Both the position numbers and the translations under genes were made by a program. The notes below the pieces were generated by a model that was given only the letters and a program-made list of their open reading frames with translations, ran no database searches and was not told the origin of the DNA. Source: Amorphophallus konjac (Eukaryota > Streptophyta > Magnoliopsida > Alismatales > Araceae). From it: 64,000 nucleotides of DNA. Location: assembly GCA_022559845.1 (NCBI GenBank), contig CM040125.1, positions 330,529,829 to 330,593,828 of the forward strand. The letters run 5' to 3'. This document shows positions 31,846 through 42,471 of the stretch, piece by piece; positions within the stretch are counted from its first letter, which is position 1, and each line of letters opens with the position of its first letter.

Positions 31846-32570
31846 TGTTGACACCTTGAAAATGAACAAGGGTGAAAGCACAATTGAAAAGAGGATCAGA
31901 CCAACAGTGAAAGACCAATGATGAAGCCCATCAACCATTTACCCGGATGAAGCCTTTGTCGGCCAAGCTGATGCCCGGTGCCGAAATCATTCAGACGGCC
32001 ACACTGATAAAGCAGCAGTCACTCGACTGATGGGACCTCCTAGCACACTTTAATGAGAGCTGTACTACTGCCTCATCCAAGAATCCACAGATGACATGTC
32101 GGGGTAAGTCAGATGTCGGCTTATTAATAGATGTGATATGAGATAAAGATGAAGCCGGTACCGGCAGATGAAGATTGCAAAGGCTTTTACAAAGTCAGAT
32201 CAATGAAGAAGAATCATCTCCACAGATTATATGCCCGGCTGAGGTCTTCCCAGACTAAGGCTGATGTCCAAGCTCGTCACCATTCAGGTGACGATATCAA
32301 TAAAATGATACCCGGTTTTGTCATCATTCAGATGGTAATACTGATGAAACCCCTGTCTACGGACTGATGAAAACATATCAATGATATCAATGGAAGCTGT
32401 GTCACCAATGGAGGGCCCTTTTGGGTGATGATGCAAGTGGGCCTGTGAAAGTGGCTAAAGACCCAAGTGGGCCTGTGTGAAGGTGGCGCCGAGAGGTTGA
32501 ATGCCTGCGCGCCGGGAAGCCCCAGCTGAGGCGCGCCGTGATGAGGACTGCCGAGAAGGGGGGAGACAGA

Positions 32571-32577
32571 TATAAAA
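32571..32577 (+). promoter_or_regulatory. TATA box in LTR of element E
   Basis: TATAAAA followed by CCCCTTCCC, the best TATA match in this LTR, preceded within 90 bp by GCCGAG and GGCGCGCC motifs. Confidence 0.6.
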
Positions 32578-33082
32578 CCCCTTCCCTTCGATAAAAAAAG
32601 ACAGAAGGGGGATCGAGAGGATAGCCAGAAACCAAAGGAAAAAGAGAGCCCCAAGAAAAGTGACTCGAAGAAGCGAAGAGATATCTGAGAAGAAAGGAGG
32701 AAGGAGAAGCTCCAGGTGGGTTGCTCCGGGGAGGGAGAGGAGTCAATGCTCCGCCCTCCCCCATACTTTCTTTTCTTTTCTTTGATGTAATCTAGCGAGT
32801 CTTTTCTCGGTTTATCAAATGTAGCCGGAGAGTTCCGGTCTTGATTTCCACCTCTTTGCTTTGCATTTCTCTTTTACGATCTGTGTAAGTCTTCGATACA
32901 ATGCAATGAAGTATCAACATGGCCCATTTGGGCATCGATTGATTGAGATATCTGCTCTCCGTCTCTCTCCATGTACATAGTTCTCGGCTGAAAAGCCCAG
33001 TAGCCTAGACTCTTCGAGTTTCAGAGCCGATTGAATGAATCTGTTCTTCGAGGAGGGATGAAGATAGGACCCCTGCCCCTAT

Positions 33083-33646
33083 CTAATGGGTTATTGGGTT
33101 CCACTTTCTTCTCTCCTCCTGTCTCAATGGCAGATCCTCTACATATAGTCCGAGTTTTCTCTTGAGCCCCTTGTGCTGTTCAGGAACCAGAGACATCAAT
33201 CTCTTGGTTCCCTGAACTGCTGGCTGTACAAAGATATGTCTGCTCTGCAGGTTGATGCCATCCCGCGAGATTCTAACAAGCGATGGCCTCAGTCTCTCGA
33301 CCATCCATTCTAACCCTTGAATGATTAGGGTCTGGAGTTTCGGCGCTAAGAGTTCCTCCGTCGCCGATTTTTCGATGCAGTTGGGCTCGTCTAGGGGATC
33401 AGAGACAGTCATCTCTTGATCCCCCAGATGGCCTGCAACAAACAGATGAAACCCTTCACAGGATATAGACGATGGTCTCTTTTCCCCTACTGATTCGGCC
33501 TTCCAATTCCCTTGGCATCCTTCAAACATAGCTATCCACGAAACCCCCTCCTGCACTCCACATTCGGTCTCGATCCGAGCAAGAAAACTCAGAAAATTCC
33601 CGAACAGAGTACCGTAATTAAGCCCTGAAACCCTTAACCCTTTCAC
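33083..33646 (-). other. 187-codon antisense open frame inside the E LTR, function unknown
   Basis: The frame opens ATG at 33646, directly downstream (minus orientation) of the GCCGAG array. Composition is protein-like, with mixed charged and hydrophobic residues and words such as GNFLSFLARIETECG, but I recognise no family. The layout (array, then minus-strand ATG) mirrors the antisense gene at the other end of E. It may be chance in GC-rich sequence. Confidence 0.25.
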
Positions 33647-33654
33647 CTTCCCGG

Positions 33655-33935
33655 CGTGCTAATTTCCACGCCGAGAGCTACGCCGCCGAGAGGCCTCCCT
33701 CTTCCTTCCCCTTCAGCAAAACGACAAACCCCCCAGTTAAACCCCTGTTCCTTCACAGCCTTCCCGGCCTGTGGCCTCCCGGCGCCAGGTTCCCGGCGCG
33801 GCGAGGAGCGCGCCGAGAAGCCTCACGCCGGGAGCTTCCCCCCTTTTTTTTGCCATTAAAGCCATGCCGAGAGCTCTCCCTTTGGCCAATAGAAACCCAC
33901 GCCGAGACCCTCCTTCTTTGGCCAATGAAACCTAG
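33655..33935. repeat. GCCGAG / TTTGGCCAA motif array in LTR of element E
   Basis: GCCGAG occurs at 33670, 33685, 33812, 33866 and 33901. TTTGGCCAA follows the last two at 33881 and 33917, giving a roughly 25-30 bp unit GCCGAGA...CTTTGGCCAA. The same unit, on the same strand, recurs at 63541-63606 next to the antisense-gene promoter. GGCGCGCC-like words are interspersed. Confidence 0.65.
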
Positions 33936-34916
33936 TCTGAGGCCCTCCTCTGCACTGTCATCCTTCAATCCTTTAGTCTCTCTACACACCTGTCTAGGGG
34001 ATGTTCGGAGACCAGCATATGTGCCCTGAGAAGATACAGTAATGGGGAAGACCTCCCCTACAGCCCTCATTTCCGATCCGGATTTCACTACTACCTTACG
34101 AACTCAAAGAGCAATGTTATTATATGCGTTCTGATGGGTTCCAAGGGAATATTAACCAATGAGATAGACACAAGTAACATCCCCGGGCCCGGTGCCCTTC
34201 TTATCTGGTCGTCATCCCGGCATCCCGTGGATGATGACCTATTCTCTCTTGGCATAATCCAAGTTGAGGGGACATGCTGCCGAAATTCATACATACCCCA
34301 CCGGGTAAATGTGATATTCTCTCCCAGCCCCGCCGGCCCACGGAGTTATGTCCTTGCACGCACTCCGATGGTCCCTCGAAGGGGGATATAGATGCGGCAC
34401 CACACTCACATGGGACGTGCCATGTCGCGTCGGTCCCTATTTAGACTCCGGGTCTATTATACCCAATCTTTTACGGATCCTACCCTGCCGCTGCATGGGT
34501 GGTTTCCTATTCCCACTTGGCATAGTCCAAAATGGCGGGGATATGCCGTCGGATTCGTCCCGTACTTAATAACCTCCCTGCTTTGTCTAGTCCATTTAGC
34601 ATTCTGCAAATAAATCAACCCCGTCTCTTCTGAGCCTTATCTTCACCGCTGCTTTCCTCCTATTTTGGCGTTTAATCAAGGGTTGTCCTTCCTTGGAAGG
34701 GCGTAATTAACGTCATAGCCTTTATGGTATGACGGACTTCTGATCCCGACTCGGACTTCACAATCGACTGACCAAGTCAGATCGAGCGCACAATAAAATC
34801 GTCACACACGTGACTGGCACGCCTAATAAATCAATAAATCAAAAATCTAAATAACAAAATAAAAAAATATAAATAAATAATACAACGAAATGAGATAAGA
34901 TCCACGTTCCACAAGC

Positions 34917-34935
34917 TGGCACGCCCGGTGGGACC
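34917..34935 (+). other. Primer-binding site of element E
   Basis: TGGCACGCCCGGTGGGACC, three bases after the LTR end, is a form seen at the 5' LTR boundary of many plant Tat/gypsy elements. The matching tRNA was not determined. Confidence 0.7.
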
Positions 34936-35025
34936 TAGTCTCCCTTCATGTCTAGGCCAAAATAGGAGGCCCAGCGGGCCCCCCTCAAATTTCTGATCCT
35001 GTGCGCTTTCCTTATTTTCAGGAAG

Positions 35026-36290
35026 ATGACTACTGGACTTATGTCTGTACGCTTCGGCCAACAACCGATCGATATGCATGTGCGAGAGGGTTACCTGGCG
35101 GTACCCCTGTCATTCGGAGCAATGCCCCCTGCTGTCGGGCTGCCCAACTATCTGGGCCTCGTCTTCACCGACCTTCTGCAGGTCAACAATGACGAGCAAG
35201 GCACCGCTGCAGGTGCCCCTATGAAGACTGCTGGTAAGAAGGCTGGCTTACCGGAGAAGATGACCTCGACGGCCGTCGCCTGCTATGTACACCAAGTTCA
35301 AAGGAGGGACACGATTCCCGCTGCTGCCCAGAAGGGAAAGAGAAATAACCAGAGAAGCCGGTATGCTGCTGTTGAGCGTCGTCTTTCCAATTCTGGGAAG
35401 ACAATGATGATGGGAGATGTTAGGGTGAACCTCAACGGTCGCCCTAGAGAAGTCCGGCCGAATAGGATTGTCCCGACTGTCCAGACCGACAACAGGTTCC
35501 GCGTTCTGATCGCTAGGAGGGCCAACTGGGAAGCTGATGAAAGGAAGCCGCTGGCGCCCAAGCCAGCAAAATATAAACAGGTCTGGCGACCAAAGAAGAT
35601 TCAGAGCTGGGCCCCAGCTCGATATGAGAAGAAGGCTACTGAGGATGCTGTTGCCCGCTTCAGGGCAGGAAGCAGAAGAGAAGAAAGAAACTACAGAAGA
35701 GATGATGTTGCTGCTTACCCCAAAGCTCTGGGGAGGAGAGATGAAAAAAAATGATGAAGGAAGAAATCTGATTACTACTCGCCCCGTGATGAAGGGCAAA
35801 AGATATCAAAAGAATGAAGACCTTACTATCACCCATCCCAGGGCCAAAGGCAAAAGATGGCAAAGGAAGAACTATGATGACACTGCCAACTACTGCCAAG
35901 ATGGCGATATGGGAATGAGCGAACCAGTCACGGTTGCCATTCCAAGAAGACCAAGAGCCTGTGCCAGACAGGCTGACATATTCAGATATTCTAAAGCCGA
36001 GCATTTGAATGCTCAGATGACAAGACTGGCTCATCAGCAGAAAAGCAAGGAAAGATTGATACTCCGACCAGAGCCGCGAAGGCACGATCCAGAGGAGATG
36101 AAACAAGTGGTCCAAGACTACTTCCATTACCTGGGGAACTCTGCCCTCGGTCAGCAAAGATTATCCCGTGCTCTGGGCACCGTGGATGAAGAGGAAGGAG
36201 AATCCCTTCAAGAAGTGATGCTCGGAGTCTCCTCCTCCGATTCAAATGATTATGAAGAAGGCCGCAAGGCCGGATATGATAAAGAAGACC
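35026..36290 (+). pseudogene. Element E upstream ORF (N-terminal extra ORF before gag), frameshifted
   Basis: Begins MTTGLMSVRFGQQP and continues as a basic, Arg/Lys-rich protein to a stop at 35754. Homologous reading resumes in another frame and runs to 36290 (KQVVQDYFHYLGNSALGQQ, SSDSNDYEEG), then across insertion F to 42472. The frame change coincides with a run of eight A at about 35743-35750. Ogre and some other Tat elements carry an extra ORF of unknown role between 5' LTR and gag, and this fits that place. The protein has no domain I recognise; its basic composition suggests nucleic-acid binding, which is only an inference. Confidence 0.6.
36286..36290. other. Target-site duplication AGACC, left of element F
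   Basis: AGACC immediately before TGATGGGAATC, repeated at 42467-42471. The E reading frame is restored across the pair. Confidence 0.93.
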
Positions 36291-38368
36291 TGATGGGAAT
36301 CGACGCCGAGCTAGTACTTTTCATATTGCATTTATATCCTTTAGTTTATTTTTATATCCACGGGAAAGTATACGCGTAATTGTACGGCTTTATCGGCCAA
36401 TGCGTCACTCCCGTAGATTATGTGGGTTTCTATGTAATTTACCCATGGGACCAGCAAGGGGGCCCTCAGCCCTTTCCCATTGGTCCACCTAGACCATGTG
36501 GGGCTGGTCAACCAGCCTAGGTGGCCTTCTAGATGAGTGGACTAGTCATATGCCACATGGGTAGACAAAGGGTTAAGAATGTCAACATTCTACACCCATC
36601 CCACCTACCCCCATTCAACCTTCCATTCAAAACCTACCCATAGTCAATAGGCCGCCCCCCCCTTCATTTTTTAATGTTTTTTTTTGTGTTTGTGGCATGT
36701 AATCCCAGCCCTTCAATCCCCATCCCTAGATCTAAGGGTGGACAATTGATTTGGTTGGAATCATATAAAAGATTGTATTTTTATGTGAAAATCAATGAAA
36801 ATCAGAATTTTGTTGAATGAGCAAGAGCTAGCTGCGCCCCCAGCCCTCTCTCCTCTGGTTCTCCCCTTCCCAAGCCTCCATTCTAGAGTGGTATCTCCTT
36901 TCCCCACCCTCCGGTGATCATCGGTGCCGCCGCCGCCGCCGTTCGTGCCGCCATCGAGCCGCCGCTGCAGTTCTGTCCGCGCAGTACCACAGCAACTTCC
37001 ACGAAATTCCCACCTCAGCCATGAGCTCAGATAGAGCTGGGAATTTTACTGGGTGTTCCAGAGGTTTCAAGAACATTCCCTAAATTTTTGTTTGTCATTA
37101 AGATCCCGTTTAGTATTTTTAGATTTTCGTCCACTCTTCCACTTCTGTTCTGTCTGCTGTCTGTTTCCATTTTCACCCGCCCTGCGTTTTAGGTCTTAGG
37201 CCCACTTTTTTATTTTTGTTCATCCCACAAATTTTACTGGCGTTTTATTCCATCCACCCCTTCATCCAAAATTTTTCTTAAGTTTTTTTTCATCCATCTC
37301 ATATTTTCGAAAAATCATCCTCTGTCCCATCTACAGTTCTGTCCACCTGTTCCCAGATCCAACCACCAGTCACTCCAAAAATCATATCAAATCACCCCCA
37401 CCTCCAACTCCAATTCCTAAAATTTTCCCAGTTCCGTGGTTTGATTATCTACAACTTTAAAGAAGAGCTCAAAGTCCAAATCCCACTGTAAGTAGGCGGT
37501 CAACGGCCTTTTACAGGGATCTGATATGCTGATCTGAGATTTCTGGAGCAGTGGAGCAGAAGATTGAAAAATATCTAAGGCCCTGGTCCGCATAGGTTCA
37601 GAGGAATCCACTGGCCCTACGTTTGAGTATTTTGAGTCCTCTTTCCAACGGCACTGGTTTCGTCGCATTCCGGCGACGGGGCTGATCACAGCGGTCATTT
37701 TCGTCCGAGCGCGCGCTGTAAAACAGCAGCAACCAGCCCGTGGGCAGCAATTCTGACGGGTACCGAACGGAGCCGCCCGGCCTCCGATCGCCGTTCCGGC
37801 GTGCCGCCAGCCCGGGGATCGCTTCTACCAGTGTCCCCACCACAGCGGTGACACCGGGTCCCACACGGCCCCTCCGGACAGCGCGTGGGCCCCACGGTCG
37901 TGATTACGCGTGTAGCCGAATCAACACACGAAGCTGCCCGTCATCCCGAATTCGGTCCTCCCGGGTCCATTTGTGTCGCCCTTTACCTCCCTGCGTGGAG
38001 TGGGCATATTCCCATTGCTGTAATTATTGTGTGTTAAGTTCCTCGGGAGCACGAGTTCGGCCGGGTCCGTCGTCCCCACGTCGAGCGCGTGGAGGTATCG
38101 TATTCGCTCCTTGCTTGGCATTTCGCTTATTTCTATATATGCTTGTTTATGCCGCTGCTAGAGAGCATGTGTAGGGATATCTAGCTCGCTTTATTTTCAT
38201 ATCACTGCTGCTGCGAGAGAGTGCGAGACCATCCCGTGACCCGATCCGGGCACGAAAGTGCGAGCCGACCACCCTAGCTCTTGCCGGTTTCTCAACCGTG
38301 CACGTCCGACGCTTCCCTCATCAAGGGACGATCGTGAGCTTGTCGTGTCCGTGTCTCGTCCCGCATCA
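36291..38368 (+). repeat. 5' LTR of element F
   Basis: Matches 40387-42466. TATAAAA at 36764-36770 is a likely TATA box. A GCC trinucleotide run lies at 36929-36945. The GC-rich last 650 bp contain no recognisable gene. Confidence 0.93.
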
Positions 38369-38371
38369 ATT

Positions 38372-38383
38372 TGGTATCAGAGC
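38372..38383 (+). other. Primer-binding site (initiator tRNA-Met) of element F
   Basis: TGGTATCAGAGC, three bases after the LTR end, identical to the site in element D. Confidence 0.92.
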
Positions 38384-38760
38384 AGGTTGAGTCTAGGGTG
38401 TCAAAAAGAAAAGAAAAAGAGTGTCATTTACATCGAGTCATTAGTCGGTTTAAGTCGAGTCTAGGATCATCATATTTTCAAAACAACAAAAAGAGTCATT
38501 TTTGGGTCGCATACATCCCTTTACTCGGTATATCAAAAGGTGTTGTCCGAACGTTAGGCTACGCCTATCGGGAAGGCCGCACATTTGCGCGAGTGATCTT
38601 CGGATCAATTACCTCCGCCACGTACCGAGTCTTGGTTTACGTTTAGGGTCCTTAGTGTGCATGCATTCCAACTTTGCATTACTTAGGGTCGTGTCTAGTG
38701 TTTTGTCCAAATGGCCTTGCATATCCATTCCTAGGGATCCATTCCCGTCTTTTGGCAACT

Positions 38761-39954
38761 ATGGCCAACCCATGTCGACCCGTCCAAGGTGATAGGTCCG
38801 TGTCCGAGTACATTCGGGCATATCATAAGTATTGGTTGGAACATGGCTTGGGAGAGGAGAGCAACACGGCCGCATTTCAGTTTCGGAGAGGTTTACGCTT
38901 TCACTTCCAGTTAGAATGTCTTATCCGCAATGCATTCTCTCTAGCGGAATCCTATACGGTCGCTCTAGTGGTCGAACCATTTGAGTCACACTTCTCTCGG
39001 TATGGTGGCTTTAGCCAAGCATCTACCTCCCAGCCGCCTACACCATGGCCTTCACCACTCGAGAGAGTTCCAATGTCATCCATCTCTATTTCCGAATTTG
39101 ATTCGGAATCCTCTCATTTGGAACCACCAAGGCCCGAGCCACCCATATTTCTGACGGGTACGCTTTTCATAGCCGAGCCGCTTCTTAGTTGGCTCAAGGA
39201 TGGCTTGGTCCCACCTCCCTTCCCATCAATGGACCCCACACTACCACTAGTGCCGGTCAACTCATTCCATACCACATTTCGATCTCGTCACCATGTTGAT
39301 ACGTTGGATGATCTTGTCATGGGATTAGATTCACAATGGGAGTTGACGCATCTTTTGGCCCGAGGCTTTGACCAACCAGCTAGTCTTAGCTTCACCCATC
39401 CGGCCATAGGGTCCATTACCTCCGAGTGCACCGTGGGTTGTGTCACCACGGAGGTTCTTCTACTTCTCCCGCTACCGGATGAGCCCGACTTCGTGACTTT
39501 GCTTCCGAGGGAGGAGTCATATTTCCTATACACGGTCCCATCTACCATGACGGAGGAAGGTGACCACCCGCACCTTCAAGAATTTCACGATTGGGACCAT
39601 GTCATGTTGGAACCCACTTCATGGGGTCATACCTTCTTTGACCCTTTTGACCCCTCCACTAGTGAAGCTCCCGAGCTATCACATTCCCTCCACCTCTTCC
39701 AAGGAGTTCACTATTCCACCCATACCCCTCGGTCTAGTCAGCAAGCCATCTCTACATCTAGGGATGTTGACGAAGGTAGTTTTGGATCTCCTAGCCCTTC
39801 TTCACCCAAATCCCATCGGTCACCAATGCATGAGTGGTACATCTTAGGGTGTCTAGGAGTCCTCCCTTCCATCAACCATCGTGTACATCTAGTATATGCA
39901 TGGCACATATTCGGGTGTCCTGGTCCGCCGTCACCCATGTACGGGTCGGACTAA
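38761..39954 (+). CDS. Gag-like protein of non-autonomous element F
   Basis: The frame could open at 38674, but the Met at 38761 sits just before homologous sequence. Early residues SVSEYIRAYHKYWLEHGLGEE, FQFRRGLRFHF and LAESYTVALVVE align with the C-terminal half of the Gag core of C and D (EYIEKFDYYLLKCG, RFRNGLQFHI, EQAYQVARD). The N-terminal half of Gag is gone. An out-of-frame ATGTCGACCCGT at 38772 resembles the MSTRSG start of C, so the deletion probably joined start and core. The remaining 300 or so residues are Pro/Ser-rich with a repeated GC.G...PS motif near the end and match nothing I know. The protein could help packaging in trans, or may be non-functional. Confidence 0.6.
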   Translation: MANPCRPVQGDRSVSEYIRAYHKYWLEHGLGEESNTAAFQFRRGLRFHFQLECLIRNAFSLAESYTVALVVEPFESHFSRYGGFSQASTSQPPTPWPSPLERVPMSSISISEFDSESSHLEPPRPEPPIFLTGTLFIAEPLLSWLKDGLVPPPFPSMDPTLPLVPVNSFHTTFRSRHHVDTLDDLVMGLDSQWELTHLLARGFDQPASLSFTHPAIGSITSECTVGCVTTEVLLLLPLPDEPDFVTLLPREESYFLYTVPSTMTEEGDHPHLQEFHDWDHVMLEPTSWGHTFFDPFDPSTSEAPELSHSLHLFQGVHYSTHTPRSSQQAISTSRDVDEGSFGSPSPSSPKSHRSPMHEWYILGCLGVLPSINHRVHLVYAWHIFGCPGPPSPMYGSD

Positions 39955-40386
39955 CAGTGTGCTTTTTTCTTTGTGTGGTTTTGTTTTAAGTGATTTGTTT
40001 GCATGGTTTGTGTGTCGTTTGTTTGTCTGCATGTGTCTTGTGCAAGCTCGTTGTCGGTCTCTTATGAGTAAGAGGCGAGTGGACTCATTCGATGAGTATG
40101 GGATCGGTTCTATATCTACACCCGGATCTAGTCACCTACAGGGACTCAGCGGTGATTCCTAGTGAGTCTTCGAGCCGCCACCTCCCCCTTTGAGAGTGCC
40201 CCACCCGGAGTGTCCACCACTAGCCCATGACAGCTTGCGCATATCGAGTATATATGGAATGAGCAGGTGCCAATCACTTGGAGTGGAGCATACCCGCGCT
40301 ACTTGGCACGGTGACGGATCTGCCGGAGTACTCGAGCATCCATACCCCTACTCGACGGGGTCGAGTTCCTCCCACCCGGGGAGAGT
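39955..40386 (+). pseudogene. Element F 3' remnant with decayed chromodomain tail and PPT
   Basis: From about 40150 the DNA aligns with the end of D: a PSE..., then a decayed chromodomain reading NEQVPIT...YPRYLAR with a stop, then YPYSTGSSSSHPG matching DPYSTGSSSPHPG of D. It ends in a purine-rich CCGGGGAGAGT before the LTR. Retention of this piece while pol is lost suggests it carries signals needed in cis. 39955-40150 is T/G-rich with nothing recognised. Confidence 0.65.
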
Positions 40387-42466
40387 TGATGGGAATCGAC
40401 GCCGAGCTAGTACTTTTCATATTGCATTTATATCCTTTAGTTTATTTTTATATCCACGGGAAAGTATACGCGCAATTGTACGGCTTTATCGGCCAATGCG
40501 TCACTCCCGTAGATTATGTGGGTTTCTATGTAATTTGCCCATGGGACCAGCAAGGGGGCCCTCAGCCCTTTCCCATTGGTCCACCTAGACCATGTGGGGC
40601 TGGTCAACCAGCCTAGGTGGCCTTCTAGATGAGTGGACTAGTCATATGCCACATGGGTAGACAAAGGATTAAGAATGTCAATATTCTACACCCATCCCAC
40701 CTACCCCCATTCAACCTTCCATTCAAAACCTACCCATAGTCAATAGGCCGCCCCCCCCCCCCTTCATTTTTTAATGTTTTTTTTGTGTTTTTGGCATGTA
40801 ATCCCAGCCCTTCAATCCCCATCCCTAGATCTAAGGGTGGACAATTGATTTGGTTGGAATCATATAAAAGATTGTATTTTTATGTGAAAATCAATGAAAA
40901 TCAGAATTTTGTTGAATGAGCAAGAGCTAGCTGCGCCCCTAGCCCTCTCTCCTCTGGTTCTCCCCTTTCCAAGCCTCCATTCTAGAGTGGTATCTCCTTT
41001 CCCCACCCTCCGGTGATCATCGGTGCCGCCGCCGCCGCCGTTCGTGCCGTCATCGAGCCGCCGCTGCAGTTCTGTCCGTGCAGTATCATAGCAACTTCCA
41101 CGAAATTCCCACCTCAGCCATGAGCTCAGATCGAGCTGGGAATTTTACTGGGTGTTCCAGAGGTTTCAAGAACTTTCCCTAAATTTTTTTTTGTCATTCA
41201 GATCCCGTTTAGTATTTTTAGATTTTCGTCCACTCTTCCACTTCTGTTTTGTCTGCTGTCTATTTCCATTTTCACCCGCCCTGAGTTTTAGGTCTTAGGC
41301 CCACTTTTTGATTTTTGTTCATCCCACAAATTTTACTGACGTTTTCTTCCATCCACTCCTTCATTCACAATTTTTCTTAATTTTTGGTTCATCTATCTCT
41401 TATTTTCAAAAAATCATCCTCAGTCCCATCTACAGTTCTATCCACCTGTTCCCAGATCTGACCACCAGTCACTCCAAATATCATATCAAATCACCCCCAC
41501 CTCCAACTCTAATTCCCAAAATTGTCCCAGTTCCGTGGTTTGATTATCTACAACTTTGAAAAAGCGCTCAAAGTCCAAATCCCACTGTAAGTAGGCGGTC
41601 AACTACCTTTTACAGGGATCTGATATGCTGATCTGAGATTTCTGGAGCAGTGGAGCAGAAGATTGAAAAATATCTAAGGCCCTGGTCCGCATAGGTTCAG
41701 AGGAATCCACTGGCCCTACGTTTGAGGATTTTGAGTCCTCTTTCCAACGGCACTGGTTTCGTCGCATTCCGGCGACGGGACTGATCACAGCGGCCATTTT
41801 CGTCCGAGCGCGCGCTGCAAAACAGCAGCAACCAGCCCGTGGGCAGCAATTCCGACGGGTACCGAACGGAGCCGCCCGGCCTCCGATCGCCGTTCCGCGT
41901 GCCGCCAGCCCGGGGATCGCTTCTACCAGTGTCCCCACCACAGCGGTGACACCGGGTCCCACACGGCCCCTCCGGACAGCGCGTGGGCCCCACGGTCGTG
42001 ATTACGCGTGTAGCCGAATCAACACACGAAGCTGCCCGTCATCCCGAATTCGGTCCTCCCGGGCCCATTTGTGTCGCCCTTTACCTCCCTGCGTGGAGTG
42101 GGCATATTCCCATTGCTGTAATTATTATGTGTTAAGTTCCCCGGGAGCACGAGTTCGGCCGGGTCCGTCGTCCCCATGCCGAGCGCGTGGAGGTATCGTA
42201 TTCGCTCCTTGCTTGGCATTTCGCTTATTTCTATATATGCTTGTTTATGCCGCTGCTAGAGAGCATGTGTAGGGATATCTAGCTCGCTTTATTTTCATAT
42301 CACTGCTGCTGCGAGAGAGTGCGAGACCGTCCCGTGACCCGATCCGGGCACGAAAGTGCGAGCCGACCACCCTCGCTCTTGCCGGTTTCTCAACCGTGCA
42401 CGTCCGACGCTTCCCTCATCAAGGGACGATCGCGAGCTTGTCGTGTCCGTGTCTCGTCCCGCATCA
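40387..42466 (+). repeat. 3' LTR of element F
   Basis: Partner of 36291-38368, ending CCGCATCA. TATA box TATAAAA at 40863-40869. Small differences include a longer C run near 40751 and scattered transitions. Confidence 0.93.
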
Positions 42467-42471
42467 AGACC
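42467..42471. other. Target-site duplication AGACC, right of element F
   Basis: Second copy of the 5-bp duplication. Confidence 0.93.

Larger units (their letters stand above)
31846..34913 (+). repeat. 5' LTR of element E (3.07 kb)
   Basis: Starts TGTTGACACC and ends ACGTTCCACA, three bases before the primer site. It has GCCGAG motifs at 32488 and 32550 and a TATA box at 32571. A GCCGAG/TTTGGCCAA array lies at 33655-33935, a minus-strand open frame at 33083-33646, and AT-rich sequence at the 3' end. The polyadenylation site is not obvious. Confidence 0.85.
36291..42466 (+). mobile_element. Non-autonomous gag-only LTR element F, derived from a chromovirus
   Basis: Direct LTRs of 2078 and 2080 bp (TGATGGGAATC...CCGCATCA) enclose only about 2 kb. 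That interior has an initiator-Met primer site, a gag-like frame, no protease, RT or integrase, and a 3' end homologous to the chromodomain tails of C and D. The LTRs differ at only about two sites in the first 160 bp. It is therefore a deletion derivative mobilised by enzymes of related elements, of the class called TR-GAG or LARD-like in plants. Confidence 0.9.

Noticed and set aside
36929..36945. GCC trinucleotide run as a coding or regulatory signal
   Set aside because: A short microsatellite present in both LTRs of element F, with nothing further to support function.
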